Position numbers and translations under genes: made by a program. A model generated the notes under the pieces. The model saw nothing but the letters and a program-made list of their open reading frames with translations, searched no databases and had not been told where the DNA came from. A DNA stretch of 64,000 bases from Diabrotica undecimpunctata (lineage: Eukaryota > Arthropoda > Insecta > Coleoptera > Chrysomelidae): positions 111,955,231 through 112,019,230 of the forward strand of contig NC_092806.1 of the NCBI RefSeq assembly GCF_040954645.1, written 5' to 3'. Of the stretch, positions 10,401 through 22,389 are shown one piece after another. The first letter of the stretch is position 1. The number at the start of each line of letters is the position of its first letter.

Positions 10401-13189
10401 CAAAACTGAAGATACCTAATACCTAATAAAAAATAAAAATGTGCTGATTTCGTGTGAAAAGTCATGTCATGTACATTGAATGAGCAAGAATGTGTAAGCG
10501 GTAATTCTATCTCATCGATAATCGAACGATTCTCTGGCACTCAAATGACGAATTGTCAAAATTTGAAAATCGCGTAACTCTGAATTCGCCGAAGTCAGGT
10601 TGTTACTAGAGGTATTACTGTATTCAGAATTGTTGATTTTTTAAAGAGGAATTTAAAAAGGCTTCCGTATAATTCTACACTTACCAATACAATAAATGAG
10701 TTTGAATCATTTCAACTCTTGACTTCCTGCTTATAGGGTTGATGGGTTTTAAATTATTTTTTTAAGATTATTTGATTGATATTTAATTTTGTTTTGGGGG
10801 TGGTCATGACCCCCGTGCCCCTTCCTACCACCTCCCCCCCCCCTTGGATCCGCCACTGCAGTGATTCCATGATCAACGCCAGCTGATGAACTCAATGCAT
10901 GTTTAAAGTGGTCCAATTTGTGGAAACATCTCAAGGTATTACACTTAAGCAAGAATGTGCGTGTCGAGTTGCAAAATGACCAATCTGGAGACATATTCTC
11001 TAAACAATTTATTGACATTGGTAATGGCAAATTTCCTATGAGACACCTTGACTGGTTGCATTAACTTTCCTCAAAGTTTTTGTCAGTTAACTCGATCAAA
11101 AGATGAACTTATTCAAAAGGTGTTTCCAGATGTGGCTTAAAATTACAGAAACCATGATTGGTTTAGCGAACGGGCTATATTGGCTGCAAAAAACATAGAC
11201 ATAACATTCATTTGCAAATGAGTTAAATTTCAAAAAATTCAAGAACAAATTACAGGCGAATTGAGGATATATAAATCAGTTGGTTTGGCTACTAACCAAG
11301 ATGATGTCGTCAACTATCCGCCTGAATTTTTAAACGCGCTGGAGTTACCAGGATTCCCATCTCACAATCTTCAATTAAAGGTTGGATCGGTAGTTATAAT
11401 GTTGAGAAATATCAACCAACCGCTTCTTTGCAACGGCACACGGTTAGCGATAAAAAAATTATTGAACAACGTGATAGAAGCAACTATACTGAAAGGAAAG
11501 TATAAAGGAGAAGACGTTTTGATACCATGCATCCCAATAATTCCGACTGATGTACCATTCGAATATAAACGACTACAGTTTCCAGTGCGGCTTGCTTTTG
11601 ATATGACCATAAATAAGTCCCAGGGACAATCATTATGTGTTTGTGGTATTAATCTAGAAAACACATGTTTCTCACATGGTCAATTGTATGTTGCCTGTTC
11701 CCGTGTTGGAAAACCATCAGATTTGTTTGTATATTCACCAGGTAATCAAACAAAAAACATTGTATATCATAAAGAACTACAATAAAAATAAAACAGATTT
11801 TTGTTAATAATTATGATTCACTTGATTTACAATAAAGCGATTACTGAAAATACTTATATACGTTTTATTTCATTATTCTTTACTACATCGGTTATTAACC
11901 CTTTTTTAATAATAATAATAATATATAATTAATTATCTCTATGTTTTGTCAATGAAGTACCCACTTTATAAATATTTGTCACCTTTAGGTTCCCACTATC
12001 CCTTTAGACTATTTTTCAATCGGGTTTGAACTTAAGTTCACCTCTTAGTTTGAAGCCCTCTGGCAGACATCCCAGTCGGGGTTTTTAGTGGGTCCAAAAG
12101 GCTAGCCATAGTTCGTCAAAGCGAAGATATTTAGGTCATCCGAGCTGATCCTCACACACCGCCCTATCATCATGGTGACGGTTCTGTTTACGAGAATTAA
12201 AGAAATAAACTGCCACATTCCAAATCTATTTGACACAACGAAGTCTGTCGGGTCCGCTAGTTACTAGATAAAAATCTTTAAAACGTAGACCCTGAAATTT
12301 TGGTTTTGAGTTTTAGTAACAAATGTGAGGCATTTGAAGTATTAGGTATACTTCTGCCTAAATGCCTAAAAACGCTAAATTTAAACTTTCACATTACAAA
12401 CTGGCTAAAACGTTTTAAACTGCTTCTTTTTGATTTTACAAGTATGTTTTTTAAAACGACACAACTTCAGCTACAAACTCCACCTAATACCCTTTTCGGA
12501 GAAGCGTTTTACGTGACGTGCAATCGTTTATAATGTAAATGTTTAAATTCAGCGATTTTTGGACATATTTCCAATGCCTTACATTTATTGCCAAAACATA
12601 AAATCGAAATTTTATGTTATAGGTTTTAAAGATATGGCACTAATAATAAAAATTCTATAGTAATTGGTCAATGGAAGTGATAAATGGTAAAAATCGCTAA
12701 AACGCTTATCTTTTTAACACCTTTATAGAAATTGCCCTTATTTACGGCAATCCACAAAACTGTTATAAGAAAGCTGCACTTTGTACTTTTAAAACGCATT
12801 TTAATTTTTCTAGATAGGACAATCTTATCAAAAGATATCGAATTTTCACCGTCGAGTTGAAATAAATTTTATTTAAAATTGATTGCGCGCGCGTACCTGA
12901 CATTGAAAATCACCGGTCGCTTCAAGCTTTGTTTCTGGGAGAACAATTCATTCTACACAAAAAGTGCTAATAAACATTTTTGTTTGTAATATTTTTTTAA
13001 GGCGTACAGATTCTTGGTAAATCGATTGTTTCCATTTTTCTCCACCTATGAGGGGTTTTAGCGGGAAGTCTTGGGTTAAAAGTTTTCACCTTTTTTGCAT
13101 ATTTTTTAAGGTCTAAAAATTGACATTTTTAGCAAAATTCAGCTTGTTCGTATAATTTTTAGAGGTCAAATCGCTGACGAATGGACTAG

Positions 13190-15204
13190 TAGCCTTTTCT
13201 TTTGAGAAATAGTGAAATATAACCCTAATGTTGCGTTCTGCACATACAATGACCTCAATATAACAATTGGGGTCATCATAAAGAGAAGGGAAGATATTAT
13301 GTTCAATCTAGAACTCGCTGGTTTCTCGCTTTCGGATTGGGTATGTATATTAAAATAGAAAAATGAAAGCCAGAAGACTGTATAAAACTCTATTTTAAAA
13401 ATAAGTAAAATCAAATATAAATATAACCAAATATAACCAAACATACAATCATAACTAAACAAGAGTTTATACAAACTTAAATATTAGTTAATATGAAACG
13501 ACACCAAAAAATAACCATTTAAGAGATAGAACACTAATGGACCAAACAAACCGACAACTACGATGTATTTAACAACTAAAAGACAAACCTACCATAGCTG
13601 CAAACATACTATACATTAAAAGATAAAAGACAAATTAATATTATTACAAAAAACAACCTAATTACGGATACATATGTCAACGTTATACAAACAAATTAAT
13701 AATGAGGTGCATACAAATAATTAATACAATTGTTAATACAAGCCACACGTGAAATATAATCGGTGTTAACAAAATACAAATATAGAATACAGTCAATAAA
13801 ACAAAACAATCGCAACATGTTCAACTGACAATGTTCAATCGCGATCGCATCACAAAACAAATATGACATATATATACCAAGTAAACGTACTTGATATAAG
13901 CAGCAACAAGATAAATGGTGTATTGTACCTTACCCAATGAAATTATTTCAGCCACGATTAGATTGCATACCCTCTGGTTCGGTGAAAATTCAGGAATAAA
14001 AAAACTCACCATTTTTACAAGACTCAAGCGAAGTTTGTGTGGTAGGATGCACAACCCTCAACCCAAACCCACGTTTCTGTCGTTTGGGAAACAAAACTCG
14101 ACTATATCACAAGACCGCAGCGAAGTGTATCGGACGCGCTGCTCTCAACTTCAAAAACGCATCTCTCTCATATGACATATGGAACTCGTCCCTTATCTCA
14201 AATTTACGTCTTTGTTATCTCGCAGATGGCTCTTATTCCAATGTTTAGCCCTCAAAAATAAAAATATTTTACTCTCGAGTAAAAATTATATTTTTTAAAA
14301 CACTTCACATAAAACTAATAAAAGTTGATATCTGCTGGTATATGGTATAGATCCCATTTGTATGGGAAAATTAAACTGCTTTACTATTTTCTTACAATTT
14401 CATTATATTTTCTCACCTATTAGACCTTCCTTGGATTTTAAATAAATATTTTAAAACCACAATTAGCCAAATCGATTCAGTCGTTCTCGATTTAATATTT
14501 AGAAAAAAGTATAAATACATATAATGACGTTTGTTAAACGTCATTTTATAATATTTTATAATCCATGGATCAAATGAACTAAAACTATAGAGGTGAAGTC
14601 ATTCATACAGTTAAAAAATATCCTATCTCCTAAGTTGGACCAACAAATATACTTTCACAAAATTCATAAGATCCGCATCCCGAATTTTAATTTTATAAGA
14701 TCGCCACGTCTATAAAAATCTTAATATTTAATTAATATAAATGTAAATTTATCAAACATGTACATAAGGAGTATTTTTATAAGTATAAAAATAAAACAAA
14801 CTTTGCAAAAAATACTCTTAGTAGATACCATAACAGTTGTGTTTAACTTAAATTCTTTCCAGTAAAAGTATAACTTTTGTTTGTTATTACTTCTATCTCT
14901 AATACAGTCCTTTAAAAAACGTTCTCTCTCCACCCTTGGGTGCAAATGGATTTGCCCCGTAAAACAACAACATGCGTGCATTGTATACTAAAATAAATCA
15001 TAACAAACACTCGTCTTGCTTTCTATTCCTGATGTACCGGTTCATGGTTGCATTATACTTTGCATTATCAATAACATACCGAAGACAAACGGAGATCTCT
15101 CAGAGAATATATCGATACTGTTTTATGTTTATGTGAATTTATTCATTAATTTATTTATATACTAAATATACTATATGAGAATAATAAAACTAGAATTAAA
15201 AATT
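13190..15204. other. No recognised gene
   Basis: Mostly A-rich sequence on the plus strand (13480-13830). The segment 13915-14250 is less AT-rich and open in two plus frames (86 and 69 codons), but neither translation resembles a family I recognise. No target duplication or inverted repeat found. Confidence 0.4.
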
Positions 15205-15440
15205 CAATCCTTTTAAAGACAGTAGGGAAGTCCGTAAGGATGTACTACATCCCAAGACTCTTCTATTTCAAATCGAAATACGAGATATTAAAGGCACTCG
15301 AAAAAAGTAATGGAGATATCTCTATCGCAGGTAAAAGATCTCAAATCTTAGATATGCAGACGATACTTAAAGAAGTGCATCCGAAGAAGAACTGTCAAAT
15401 ATGCTGCAGCTAGTGTAAACCGAAAGCATAGGATGTGTTT
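15205..15440 (+). pseudogene. LINE reverse transcriptase palm fragment
   Basis: Broken plus-strand frames give KDVLHPKTLLFQIE, matching QGCxLSPxLFNxY, then SNLRYADDT with the catalytic YADDT box at about 15335-15365, followed by SASEEELSNMLQLV. The order and spacing fit motifs B to C of a non-LTR reverse transcriptase. Stops and frame changes make it inactive. Confidence 0.7.
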
Positions 15441-15871
15441 TTAACCCATTTGATCCCACTGTATTCGTCCGAGTACAGCAGAAAAAATGGCCTAGTAGTG
15501 ACACATTTAGCAAAAGAGTCATGATTCTATTAGGAAGTGTTCTACTAGATTTTCACAAATTATACTCTAGGTGGCGCTGCTACTGGTAATGTTTATTTAT
15601 ATGATCACCTGTCACCAGTTTACAATAACGGATTTTTAAACTGTGTTTTATCAAACATTTAATAATATTCCTTGTATCGGCGTGTAAGTAATATTTATTT
15701 AATTTCAATTTTCACTAAATCATTTTTTCACTTATTTTTTATTTAATTAATTTATATTCATAATTAATAAATCGCACACATATAATATTGGCATAATTGC
15801 TATAAATTTTGTACCAGACAGCACCTTAATGCGGGTTATTATATTTTTAACATTTAGTTTACCATGTGCTG

Positions 15872-15920
15872 TTGATCTGAAGATGCATATCAAAATATAG
15901 TATGCGAAACGAGTCGTTGG
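15872..15920 (+). ncRNA. Hammerhead ribozyme core, PLE terminal type
   Basis: CTGAAGA at 15877-15883, then a stem II hairpin (GCATA...TATGC), then GAA at 15906-15908, then A-C-GA-G-T as a minimal stem III and C17 at 15915. Every hammerhead core position is filled (C3 U4 G5 A6 N7 G8 A9, G12 A13 A14, A15.1-U16.1, H17), predicting cleavage after 15915. Stem I is weak, mostly wobble pairs. Such minimal type I hammerheads are known from the terminal repeats of Penelope-like elements; no PLE coding sequence adjoins this one. Confidence 0.7.
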
Positions 15921-16315
15921 TGGTAAAATAAATTGATTGTAAGTCTTAGTCTTATTTCTTTTACCCATTGTTATATAACTCTTTTCTACGCAGTTTTAGG
16001 TACAACTAAATTCCAATTTTAAGCAAGATACATTTCTTGAAAGTTGTCTACTTTTAACAATTTTTGCAAATAGATGTAACAAAGTTTTATGTTTGCTATT
16101 TTTTAAATTTCTCATTTTACTTTTTTTTATTCATTTTTTCATTTTGATATATGCATTAACAAATAAAAAAAAGCTTCCTTTCTGTACTTCAAATAGTCTA
16201 TTGTAAAACATTTTAGGGCTAAAGATAACCAAGATATGGTTTGTCAAATTGTAATCCTTGCAACGATTTATATATACCTAAATGTACAAGAAAAGAATAG
16301 TCCAGTCGCGAACTA

Positions 16316-16770
16316 TTCCAGTCGTCCAGAGACGAAAATGCCACTGAACCTCTAAAGAGCATACGAACAAGCTAAATTTTGCTGAGAATGAAATATAGAA
16401 ACCCCAAAAAGATGCAAAAACCTACCTCCGGGTTAAACCTCCTCTAGTAGGGGAGGTGAACGGAAAACATTAATTTAGCAAGAGAGATAATTAGCTGAGA
16501 AAACGTTGAAAAAAATTTATATTAGCACTTTTTCTGTAGAATAAACCATTCTCTCAGAAACAACGCTTGAAGCGACCGGCGATTTTAAATGTGTCACGCG
16601 TGCGAAATCATTTTTTTTTTAACAAAATTTATCATAAGTCGACGGTAAAAATTCAAAAACTTTTTGATCAGAGTGTCCTATCGACAAACATTAAAGTGGG
16701 TTTTAAACATAAAAAGAGGAGCTTTCGTACGAATTTTTTGTATTTTGCCACAAATAGTAAAAAAAAGTTG
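16316..16770 (+). repeat. Single arm of the fold-back family
   Basis: This matches the left arm at 7118-7570, with the same CCACTGAACCTCTAAA, CATACGAACAAGCT and GCTTGAAGCGACCGGCGAT blocks in order and similar spacing. The inner half of the arm and the whole second arm are missing. A LINE inserted just inside its truncated end (16786). Confidence 0.8.
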
Positions 16771-16785
16771 AAAATAAAAAACTTT

Positions 16786-17512
16786 CTTCTTCTTCCTATG
16801 ACGTCCCCATTAACCGAGGTTGGCGACCACATTTCTAAAAGTTTCTCTGTCTTTTGCAATGTGGAATAATTCGTTTACAGTCATGTTTGTCCAGTCCCGA
16901 ATATTTCGCAGCCATGACTTCCTCTTTCTACCTATTCTCTTTTTGTCATCGACTCTACCCTGCATGATGACCTGCAGAAGACTATATTTATCATTCCTTA
17001 GTATGTGTCCAAGGTATGCAGTCTTACGTATTTTTATTGTTCTCAACAATTTTTTGTCTCGACCCATCCTTCTCAGCACTTCCTCATTGGTGACCCTGGT
17101 AGTCCATGGAATTCTCAACATTCTCCGGTATATCCAAAGTTCAAAGGCTTTAAGCCTCTTAACTATTTGCGCTTTTAACGTCCATGTTTCTACCCCGTAC
17201 AACAGACCGTTGCGACCAGACGTAACATTCAACAAACCTCAGTCTCAGCGCAGTATTCAGATTTTTGTCACAGAACAATTGCTTGAATTTTAAGAACGTT
17301 TCCCTTGCCATTTCTATTCGTACCCTGATCTCTTGGTCTGGATCTAATTCTGTGTTGATGTAAGCTCCCAGATATTTATATTTTGTCACTCTCTCTATTT
17401 GCTGTCCATCAAGAGTTAGTTGTTCATTATTTATTGGACTCCTTGATACTATCATAAATTTGGTCTTATCTGTGTTGATGTCAAGTCCCATTTGAATGCA
17501 TTTATTATTTAT
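16786..17512 (-). mobile_element. 5'-truncated LINE copy with 11-bp target duplication
   Basis: Target duplications TAAAAAACTTT at 16775-16785 and 17513-17523 define the copy. On the minus strand it encodes GLDINTDKTKFMIVSRSP, ERVTKYKYLGAYINTELD, then LLYGVETWTLKAQIVKRLKA, LWIYRRMLRIPW, VLRRMGRDKKLL, KTAYLGHILRNDKY and SWLRNIRDWTNM, ending at 16810. A single frameshift near 17205 separates two otherwise open frames, so the copy is fairly young. It lacks the catalytic palm. The 3' end has the GAAGAAGAAG run seen in sister copies. Confidence 0.9.
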
Positions 17513-17523
17513 TAAAAAACTTT

Positions 17524-18954
17524 AAAGAGCCGTATCTTGCTTGAAATTTCTACTAAAGTCTTTTAAAGTAGACCATTTTTAAGGTAATTATTATATCTTT
17601 CTATTTAATGTAACATTGCATATACCTTAAACTGTGTAGAACAGTTATAGAACAATTTTTGAAAAAAATTGCCCAAAAATGAAGGTAATGACGAAATTTT
17701 TAAAATCGTATCTCGGATACTGTTAATCATAAAGAGTTCTACCAAATGTCATTTTAAAGAAAAATAAATAAAAATTTTTTCTGTTAGGTAATGCTTACTC
17801 CTATACCACCGTTGAAAACAGTTATAGGGAAAAAAATCGCGTATGTTCCGTTTTTTTTTGCTTCGTTTTTTGAATATATTTTTGTCAAACTGTTTAGGGA
17901 CAAATTTACCCCTTTCTCAAAAACGCACCGCTTCAATGGTAGTACTCCACGGTTTTTTCATATCTAAAGGTCCATTGACTATATGAAGCAATAAAAACCC
18001 TTTAACGTTGTAGTTTCTTTCTAAAGTACATTATTTAATAGCCTATTTGTGGCGTTGCAGATTTCAACACGTAACCAGCGCATGTCCTCCACGTGATAAT
18101 TATATGTTTTCGGCGGCCCAACTATAGCATCTTAATGTCGGTATGATGTTACAACAGCAAGGATTATGGTCTTTTTCCTATATCTAAAATTTTTGCGTGA
18201 ACCGTATCTAATACATTTAAGTTTTCAAACCACCAATCACACTGTATAATTAATAAAGTAAAAGATAATAAATAAGTAGAGCTATCAAATACTTCCTACG
18301 TCTAAATTATTATTTTAAAAGATAAAGTTGTAATTAGCGTTGTAATTATAATTATAAAACAACAATGGCCTAAAAATATTAGCAATAACAACAGCCCTCG
18401 GGGCAATTTCTGGCGATGTGTGTACGACTGACCTGAGGCCAACAGGTGCCTCGGGTTTATTGACTCCATTCACTGTTCTCTTAGTCCAAGATCGATGTTG
18501 CCAACTAATTAATCGTGGTTTCTTGCTAGCATTTTACTATATTATTGATTTACGGCATTGCTAGACGAATTAAAGTAATTAAAGAGGGCATTTCTTAACG
18601 ATGTCTCACAAGAATTGATGTCGCTAGTTGAATTAAAACAACATATTTTTTCAGTCAACATATTTAGTATAGGAGCCCAGAACTTATATGACCGACGTCA
18701 ATGTACAATAATATTACAACGTAAATGCTTAATTGAATTAAAGTCTGTATAAAAATTTTATTATCTTCTAAGAATCCAAAACATATCCAGGATATTAGTA
18801 AAATTTAAAGCAGAAGCTAAACTCTTTTATAAAGCGACCACCTTTTAAATTGTTTATATTTTGGGAAACTGCCTTACGCAAATCATTTATATTACACGGA
18901 TATTTTATATTCCCTTACTACTACTAATATGTATTTTATAATATTCCTTCTTTA
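17524..18954. other. No gene; dispersed-repeat-like sequence
   Basis: Two related blocks occur at about 17530-17580 and 17700-17770 (each with CGTATCT... and a CTTTTAAAG or TTTTAAAGA box), suggesting an old internally repeated element. 18380-18500 is less AT-rich but has no usable frame. Nothing coding recognised. Confidence 0.35.
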
Positions 18955-19110
18955 ATCCTCTCTCTCCGGAGGGAGTATAGTAGTCAACGTAATGCCGTGT
19001 AAGGTCTATCTCCATGGCTCTCTGTGTCTGAGCATTTCTTTTAATTCGTGCATTGGTCTTGCTTATTCCTCTGATTTGGTCAAACCATCTACTTTGGGAT
19101 CTGTCTTTGG
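18955..19110 (-). pseudogene. Possible LINE ORF2 tail fragment
   Basis: The minus strand gives DRSQSRWFDQIRGISK then NAQTQRAMEIDLTRH, which resembles the RPxxRWxDxI...AQDRxxWR tail of some non-LTR elements. It is short, so the call is tentative. It abuts a plus-strand LINE. Confidence 0.45.
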
Positions 19111-19149
19111 CCTTTTAGCATTCCTTGAAGAATAACAACTTACAATTAC

Positions 19150-21220
19150 ACGTTCTACCAACATCACCCACGGAGATTATACACATGGCGCAGCCTGCCA
19201 CATTGACAAACAAGAAATCAAATAGACTACATCCTAATAAGATCAAGATGAAAGTCGTCGGCCATTAACTGTAAAACATCCTGGCGTAGACTGTGGTAGC
19301 GATCATCAACTCCTGGGACTGAACGATCAAATTCGTTTTAAAGTCCCCAAAAGAAGACCCCTAAGAAAAGTCATGTCTCTTAATCCTTCAAAAATCAATG
19401 ACTTCCAACAAAACCTAGAAGTTCTTTCTTTAAACCAAGTACTTAGATAGTGACCATAAGAGAACTTGGATCTATCTCAGAGATAAAGTAATCGAGGCTG
19501 CAAAAGACTGTGAGACAGCGGTTTCCACGGGCCGTAAGCCACGAAGAGAACATAAAACTAGATGCGTAACAAACGATGAATACAAAGCATTATCGAAAGA
19601 AATCAGAAAACAGTGCAGCAAAGATAAAGCTGATTACATCTCTCAAATGAGAGATAGAGGAACATGCCTGTCGAAATGATCCGAGGGATTTATTTTAGAA
19701 GATCAAACTTCTTACCAGAAAATTTAAATCTCAAACATGGTCTGTAATAGATAAGGAAGGTAATTTTAAGACTGATACTGATGAAATTAGTAGAAACATG
19801 GCGAGACTACTGTGGCGAGCTATATAAAAATAAGGAGGTACCAGCAGAAAATCAGTGGCCCTCTGACTACCCTTAAGAATCTACTGTCTTACTCGCTGAA
19901 GTCAAAGATGCAATTAAACCGCTGAAGAGAAATAAATCCCTAGGCACAAAGTGTCGCTGTTTGGAATTCAGGAAAATGGCCATCTGATTGGCGTACGTTA
20001 ATTTATATTCCGCTACACAAAAAAGGAACTATTACCAGATGTGAAAACTACTGCACACTGTCACTAGTAACACATGCTAGTAAAATCTTGTTGCATATCA
20101 TTCAGAACATTACAAAAACATATCTATATTAAAAAATACCTCAGGAACAAGAGGAGATTGTAAAGGGTAAAGGTACATGGAAACAAATCCAGAGCCTGAG
20201 ACAACTTATTAAAAATGTCTAGAGAATTTCAAGTACGTATGATTACATGCTTCGATGACTACCAAAAGGCATTTGAGTGTGTAAGCTGGATAAATCCTGT
20301 GGTTTATTTTATTAGAAATGGGCACACCAATACACCTGGTAACACTTATCAAAAATCTGTACCAGTCCAATATAGCAACAGTACGACTAGATGAGAAGTT
20401 CTCAAACCAATTCAAGACCGAGAGAAGTGTTAGACAAGGATGCGTGTTGTACTGATTCAACATTTATGGTGAACATATGATAAGGATCGCTTTAGATGGA
20501 TGGGCCGGTGGAGTAACAGTGGCGATAGAAAAACCTGCAATTTTAGATTTGCCCATGATACTACACTTATAGCAGCAAATGAGCAAGAAATGTTTAATCT
20601 CCTGCGAAGAGTGGAGTAAGAAAGCAATAAAGTTGGTCTGAAAATCAGTAAAGCTAAAACAAAAATAATGGTGGTCGACAGATTCCACACTATTCAACTG
20701 ACTAACATATTACAGGAATACCATATAGTGGACAGTTTTGTCTATCTCGGATCTAGTATAACTAACGATGGTAACTGTGAAGCAGAAGTTCGGAGACGTA
20801 TCGATATGGCAAAAAATGCGATGGGTTGCCTAACTTAAGTTTGGAAAGTCTATCTATCTCTGCTATGCTATCTCTTAAAATATCAAGATGAGACTGGTGA
20901 ATACCCTTGTAATATTTCTATACGAAAAAGGGACTTGGACTCTTTGTGGACGCGAGCGCCAAAAAATTGATGTTTTTGAGATGTGGTGCTGGAGAAAAAG
21001 GCTTTTCGGTCATGTGGTTGGTGACGATAGTTTGGAGAGATTAATTCTTCCTGGAAACGTTTCGGGGAGAAGATCAAGGAGACTATCATCAACTAGATGG
21101 TCCGCCCAAATTAAGAATTCAGTTGGAAACTCATTCTGAAAAGCTCTCAGAGCAGCTGAAAATAGAGACCAATGGAGCAAAATTGTTAGAAATATTTTAT
21201 GAAATCACGATCCTCAGTAA
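19150..21220 (+). pseudogene. Longest LINE ORF2 remnant: endonuclease end through RT tail
   Basis: Reading across many frameshifts, the plus strand shows the end of an AP-type endonuclease (HPGVDCGSDHQLLGL, near 19280), a linker with EYKALSKEIRKQCSKDKADY, RT motifs LPLKRNKS-like (19915), LVTLIKNLYQSNIATVRLD, VRQGCVL and FNIYGEHMIRIALDGWAGG (20415-20510), motif C as FRFAHDTTLIA (first catalytic Asp replaced by His, about 20545), VDSFVYLGSSITNDG-like sequence, TWTLCGRERQKIDVFEMWCW (20940) and QMRAAENRDQWSK-like tail near 21150. This is the only copy in the window with endonuclease and RT in one colinear string. Dozens of lesions make it old. Confidence 0.8.
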
Positions 21221-21359
21221 TAGGAAAACGACAAGAGAGAGAGGTTCCTTGAAAAATGAGTTTCTTATTATTTTCTTTGACTGTTCTCTGGATGAACATG
21301 TAAAAAATATTTTAATTGTTGTAGTTCGAATTTTATGAAGAGCCATTAATGAGCATTAG

Positions 21360-22270
21360 TTTTCTCTATAAGGTAGATCCACGGAATTCTGAACATTTCA
21401 CTGGCGTCTATCTTTCTCCTTTCCAATTGTTGGTGTCCATCACACGTTTCCAATATTATCATCATTATTAAAATCCAGCCTTCTGCGTCCAAAATTGAAC
21501 ATACAGCTCCCCTAATTTCATTCAGTTTTGTCGGTTTTGAACTTCCTGTAGCCAGTTCCCAGCGATGATTTTGACAATATCTATCCTTCGTGTAGGTGGT
21601 CTACCTCTGCTTCTCCTTTTAGCTCCTGATCGCTCTAATTTTCCTGCTCTACGGTCCTTCATTTTTTCTGACCACATGGCCCGTCAAGTTTTACTTCAGC
21701 AATGCTATGTGTTTTATGACATCTATGGCGTCTGTCTTTCCTCTTATTTCCTCGTTTATTACTCTTTCATTCTTCCTTAGGCTACTTGACACCGTAATTT
21801 ATGTCTGGGAGTACACATTATTCGAACGTCTTCTTTTTTAAATAATTTGGCGTGTTGCTTTTTAAGATGTCTGATAGAGTTCCACATGTGGCTTATGCTA
21901 AAGTAATGCGAAATGATTTTTTGCAGTATAGTGGTTTAATTTTGTTTTGATTGGTAGTTAAGCAATTTAATTTTTAAGGTTATTGAATTTTGGGTATGTT
22001 TTCGAATTTTAGTCATCTTTTCTACAGCGATATTTATCTGGATGTCATCTACATTTTATCTCCTCCTTTAAATGATTGGAGAATTGTTGGGTTGCCTTTC
22101 CATTATCATGACTTTTATCTTCGATATGTTTAAATGCAGACCAAACATGTGACAATAATTTTTAATCATTCGTATAAGATGAATTAACTCTTCTTGACAG
22201 ATCGTATGAAAGGCTGTGTCGTCCGCAAATCGTATATGCTTTATTTTTTGGCGAATAATTGAGCTTGCCT
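21360..22270 (-). pseudogene. LINE reverse transcriptase fragment
   Basis: The minus strand reads FADDTAFHTICQEELIHLIR (near 22230), then HLNISKIKVMIMERQ, IQINIAVEKMTKI, KEDVRIMCTPRH, WSEKMKDRRAGKLERSGAKR and GRPPTRRIDIVKIIAGN, LYVQFWTQKAG near 21490. Motif C is intact as FADD. It spans palm motif C to the tail, with stops in several places, and is opposite in strand to the preceding LINE. Confidence 0.75.
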
Positions 22271-22389
22271 ATCCTTCAATACGTTATGTGATACGTTAAA
22301 TAAAAGGCAAGGATATAACGAATACATTCAAACAAACAAAATAATCGAAAATAAAAAACGGGTGTGGCAGTCCAGTGGGACTGCCGGTA

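Larger units (their letters stand above)
8439..10858 (-). mobile_element. hAT transposon inserted in the Helitron helicase
   Basis: Perfect 12-bp terminal inverted repeats CAGTGGCGGATC stand at 8439-8450 and, inverted, at 10847-10858. The 8-bp target duplication CAGTGATT is at 8431-8438 and 10859-10866. An 8-bp duplication and CAGTG-type ends are hAT hallmarks. Removing the element and one duplication restores the helicase reading across LPVI-P. Length is 2420 bp, including a later LINE insertion of about 400 bp. The transposase lies on the minus strand and is decayed. Confidence 0.93.
7965..11785 (+). pseudogene. Helitron PIF1-like helicase, split by a hAT insertion
   Basis: Part one (7965-8438) starts at LNEQQKYVFDTLM, then has Walker A GGTGKT, Walker B-like IVWDEFTM, and LLAGDFCQTLPVI, where the conserved GDFRQ Arg has become Cys. 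The hAT insertion follows. Part two (10867-11785) continues with NACLKWSNLWKH, SERAILAAKN, VGSVVIMLRNINQPLLCNGT, PVRLAFDMTINKSQGQS and LYVACSRVG, all motifs of the SF1 PIF1 helicase domain carried by Helitrons, which unwinds DNA during rolling-circle transposition. Stops occur near 8048, 8278, 11039, 11138 and 11220. The last 174 codons (11261-11785) are still open. The missing Rep domain makes this copy non-autonomous even if repaired. Confidence 0.9.
7721..12260 (+). mobile_element. Truncated Helitron
   Basis: The 5' end is TCTATAATATAAAAATGAAT and the 3' end is GTCGGGTCCGCTAG, both typical of insect Helitrons (5' TC, 3' CTAG). Insertion is between A (7720) and T (12261) without target duplication, as Helitrons do. 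The usual 3' hairpin has eroded to a weak GACA/TGTC pairing at about 12230-12248. Only the C-terminal helicase remains; the Rep nuclease and the N-terminal helicase region are absent because just about 250 bp separate the 5' end from the helicase remnant. A hAT element interrupts it at 8439-10858. Confidence 0.88.
7118..13189. mobile_element. Palindromic fold-back element, split by a Helitron
   Basis: The left arm (7118-7720, resuming at 12261-~12430) matches the reverse complement of the right arm (13189 back to ~12480). Landmarks in both arms are CGTCAG near the tip, CCTCTAAAAAT-ATACGAAC, the block GCTTGAAGCGACCGGTGAT, a TTTAGCGAT-TTTACCATTT block, ATCTTTAAAACC/G and TGT(G/A)AGGCATT. Each arm is about 770 bp and has drifted by perhaps a quarter, judged by eye. 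Without the inserted Helitron the element is about 1.5 kb. No protein is encoded by the arms. A one-arm copy lies at 16316-16770. The family is not known to me; it behaves as a fold-back or long-TIR non-autonomous DNA transposon. Confidence 0.75.

Noticed and set aside
10749..11030. Minus-strand 93-codon frame with a Gly-rich stretch
   Set aside because: It crosses the hAT terminus and target duplication, so it is an artefact of the junction.
11371..11664. Minus-strand open frame over the Helitron helicase
   Set aside because: Antisense shadow of the helicase motifs read on the plus strand.
15441..15490. TTAACCC plus CACTGTATTCG, possible piggyBac terminus
   Set aside because: No inverted partner with GGGTTAA at a sensible distance that is not explained by another repeat.
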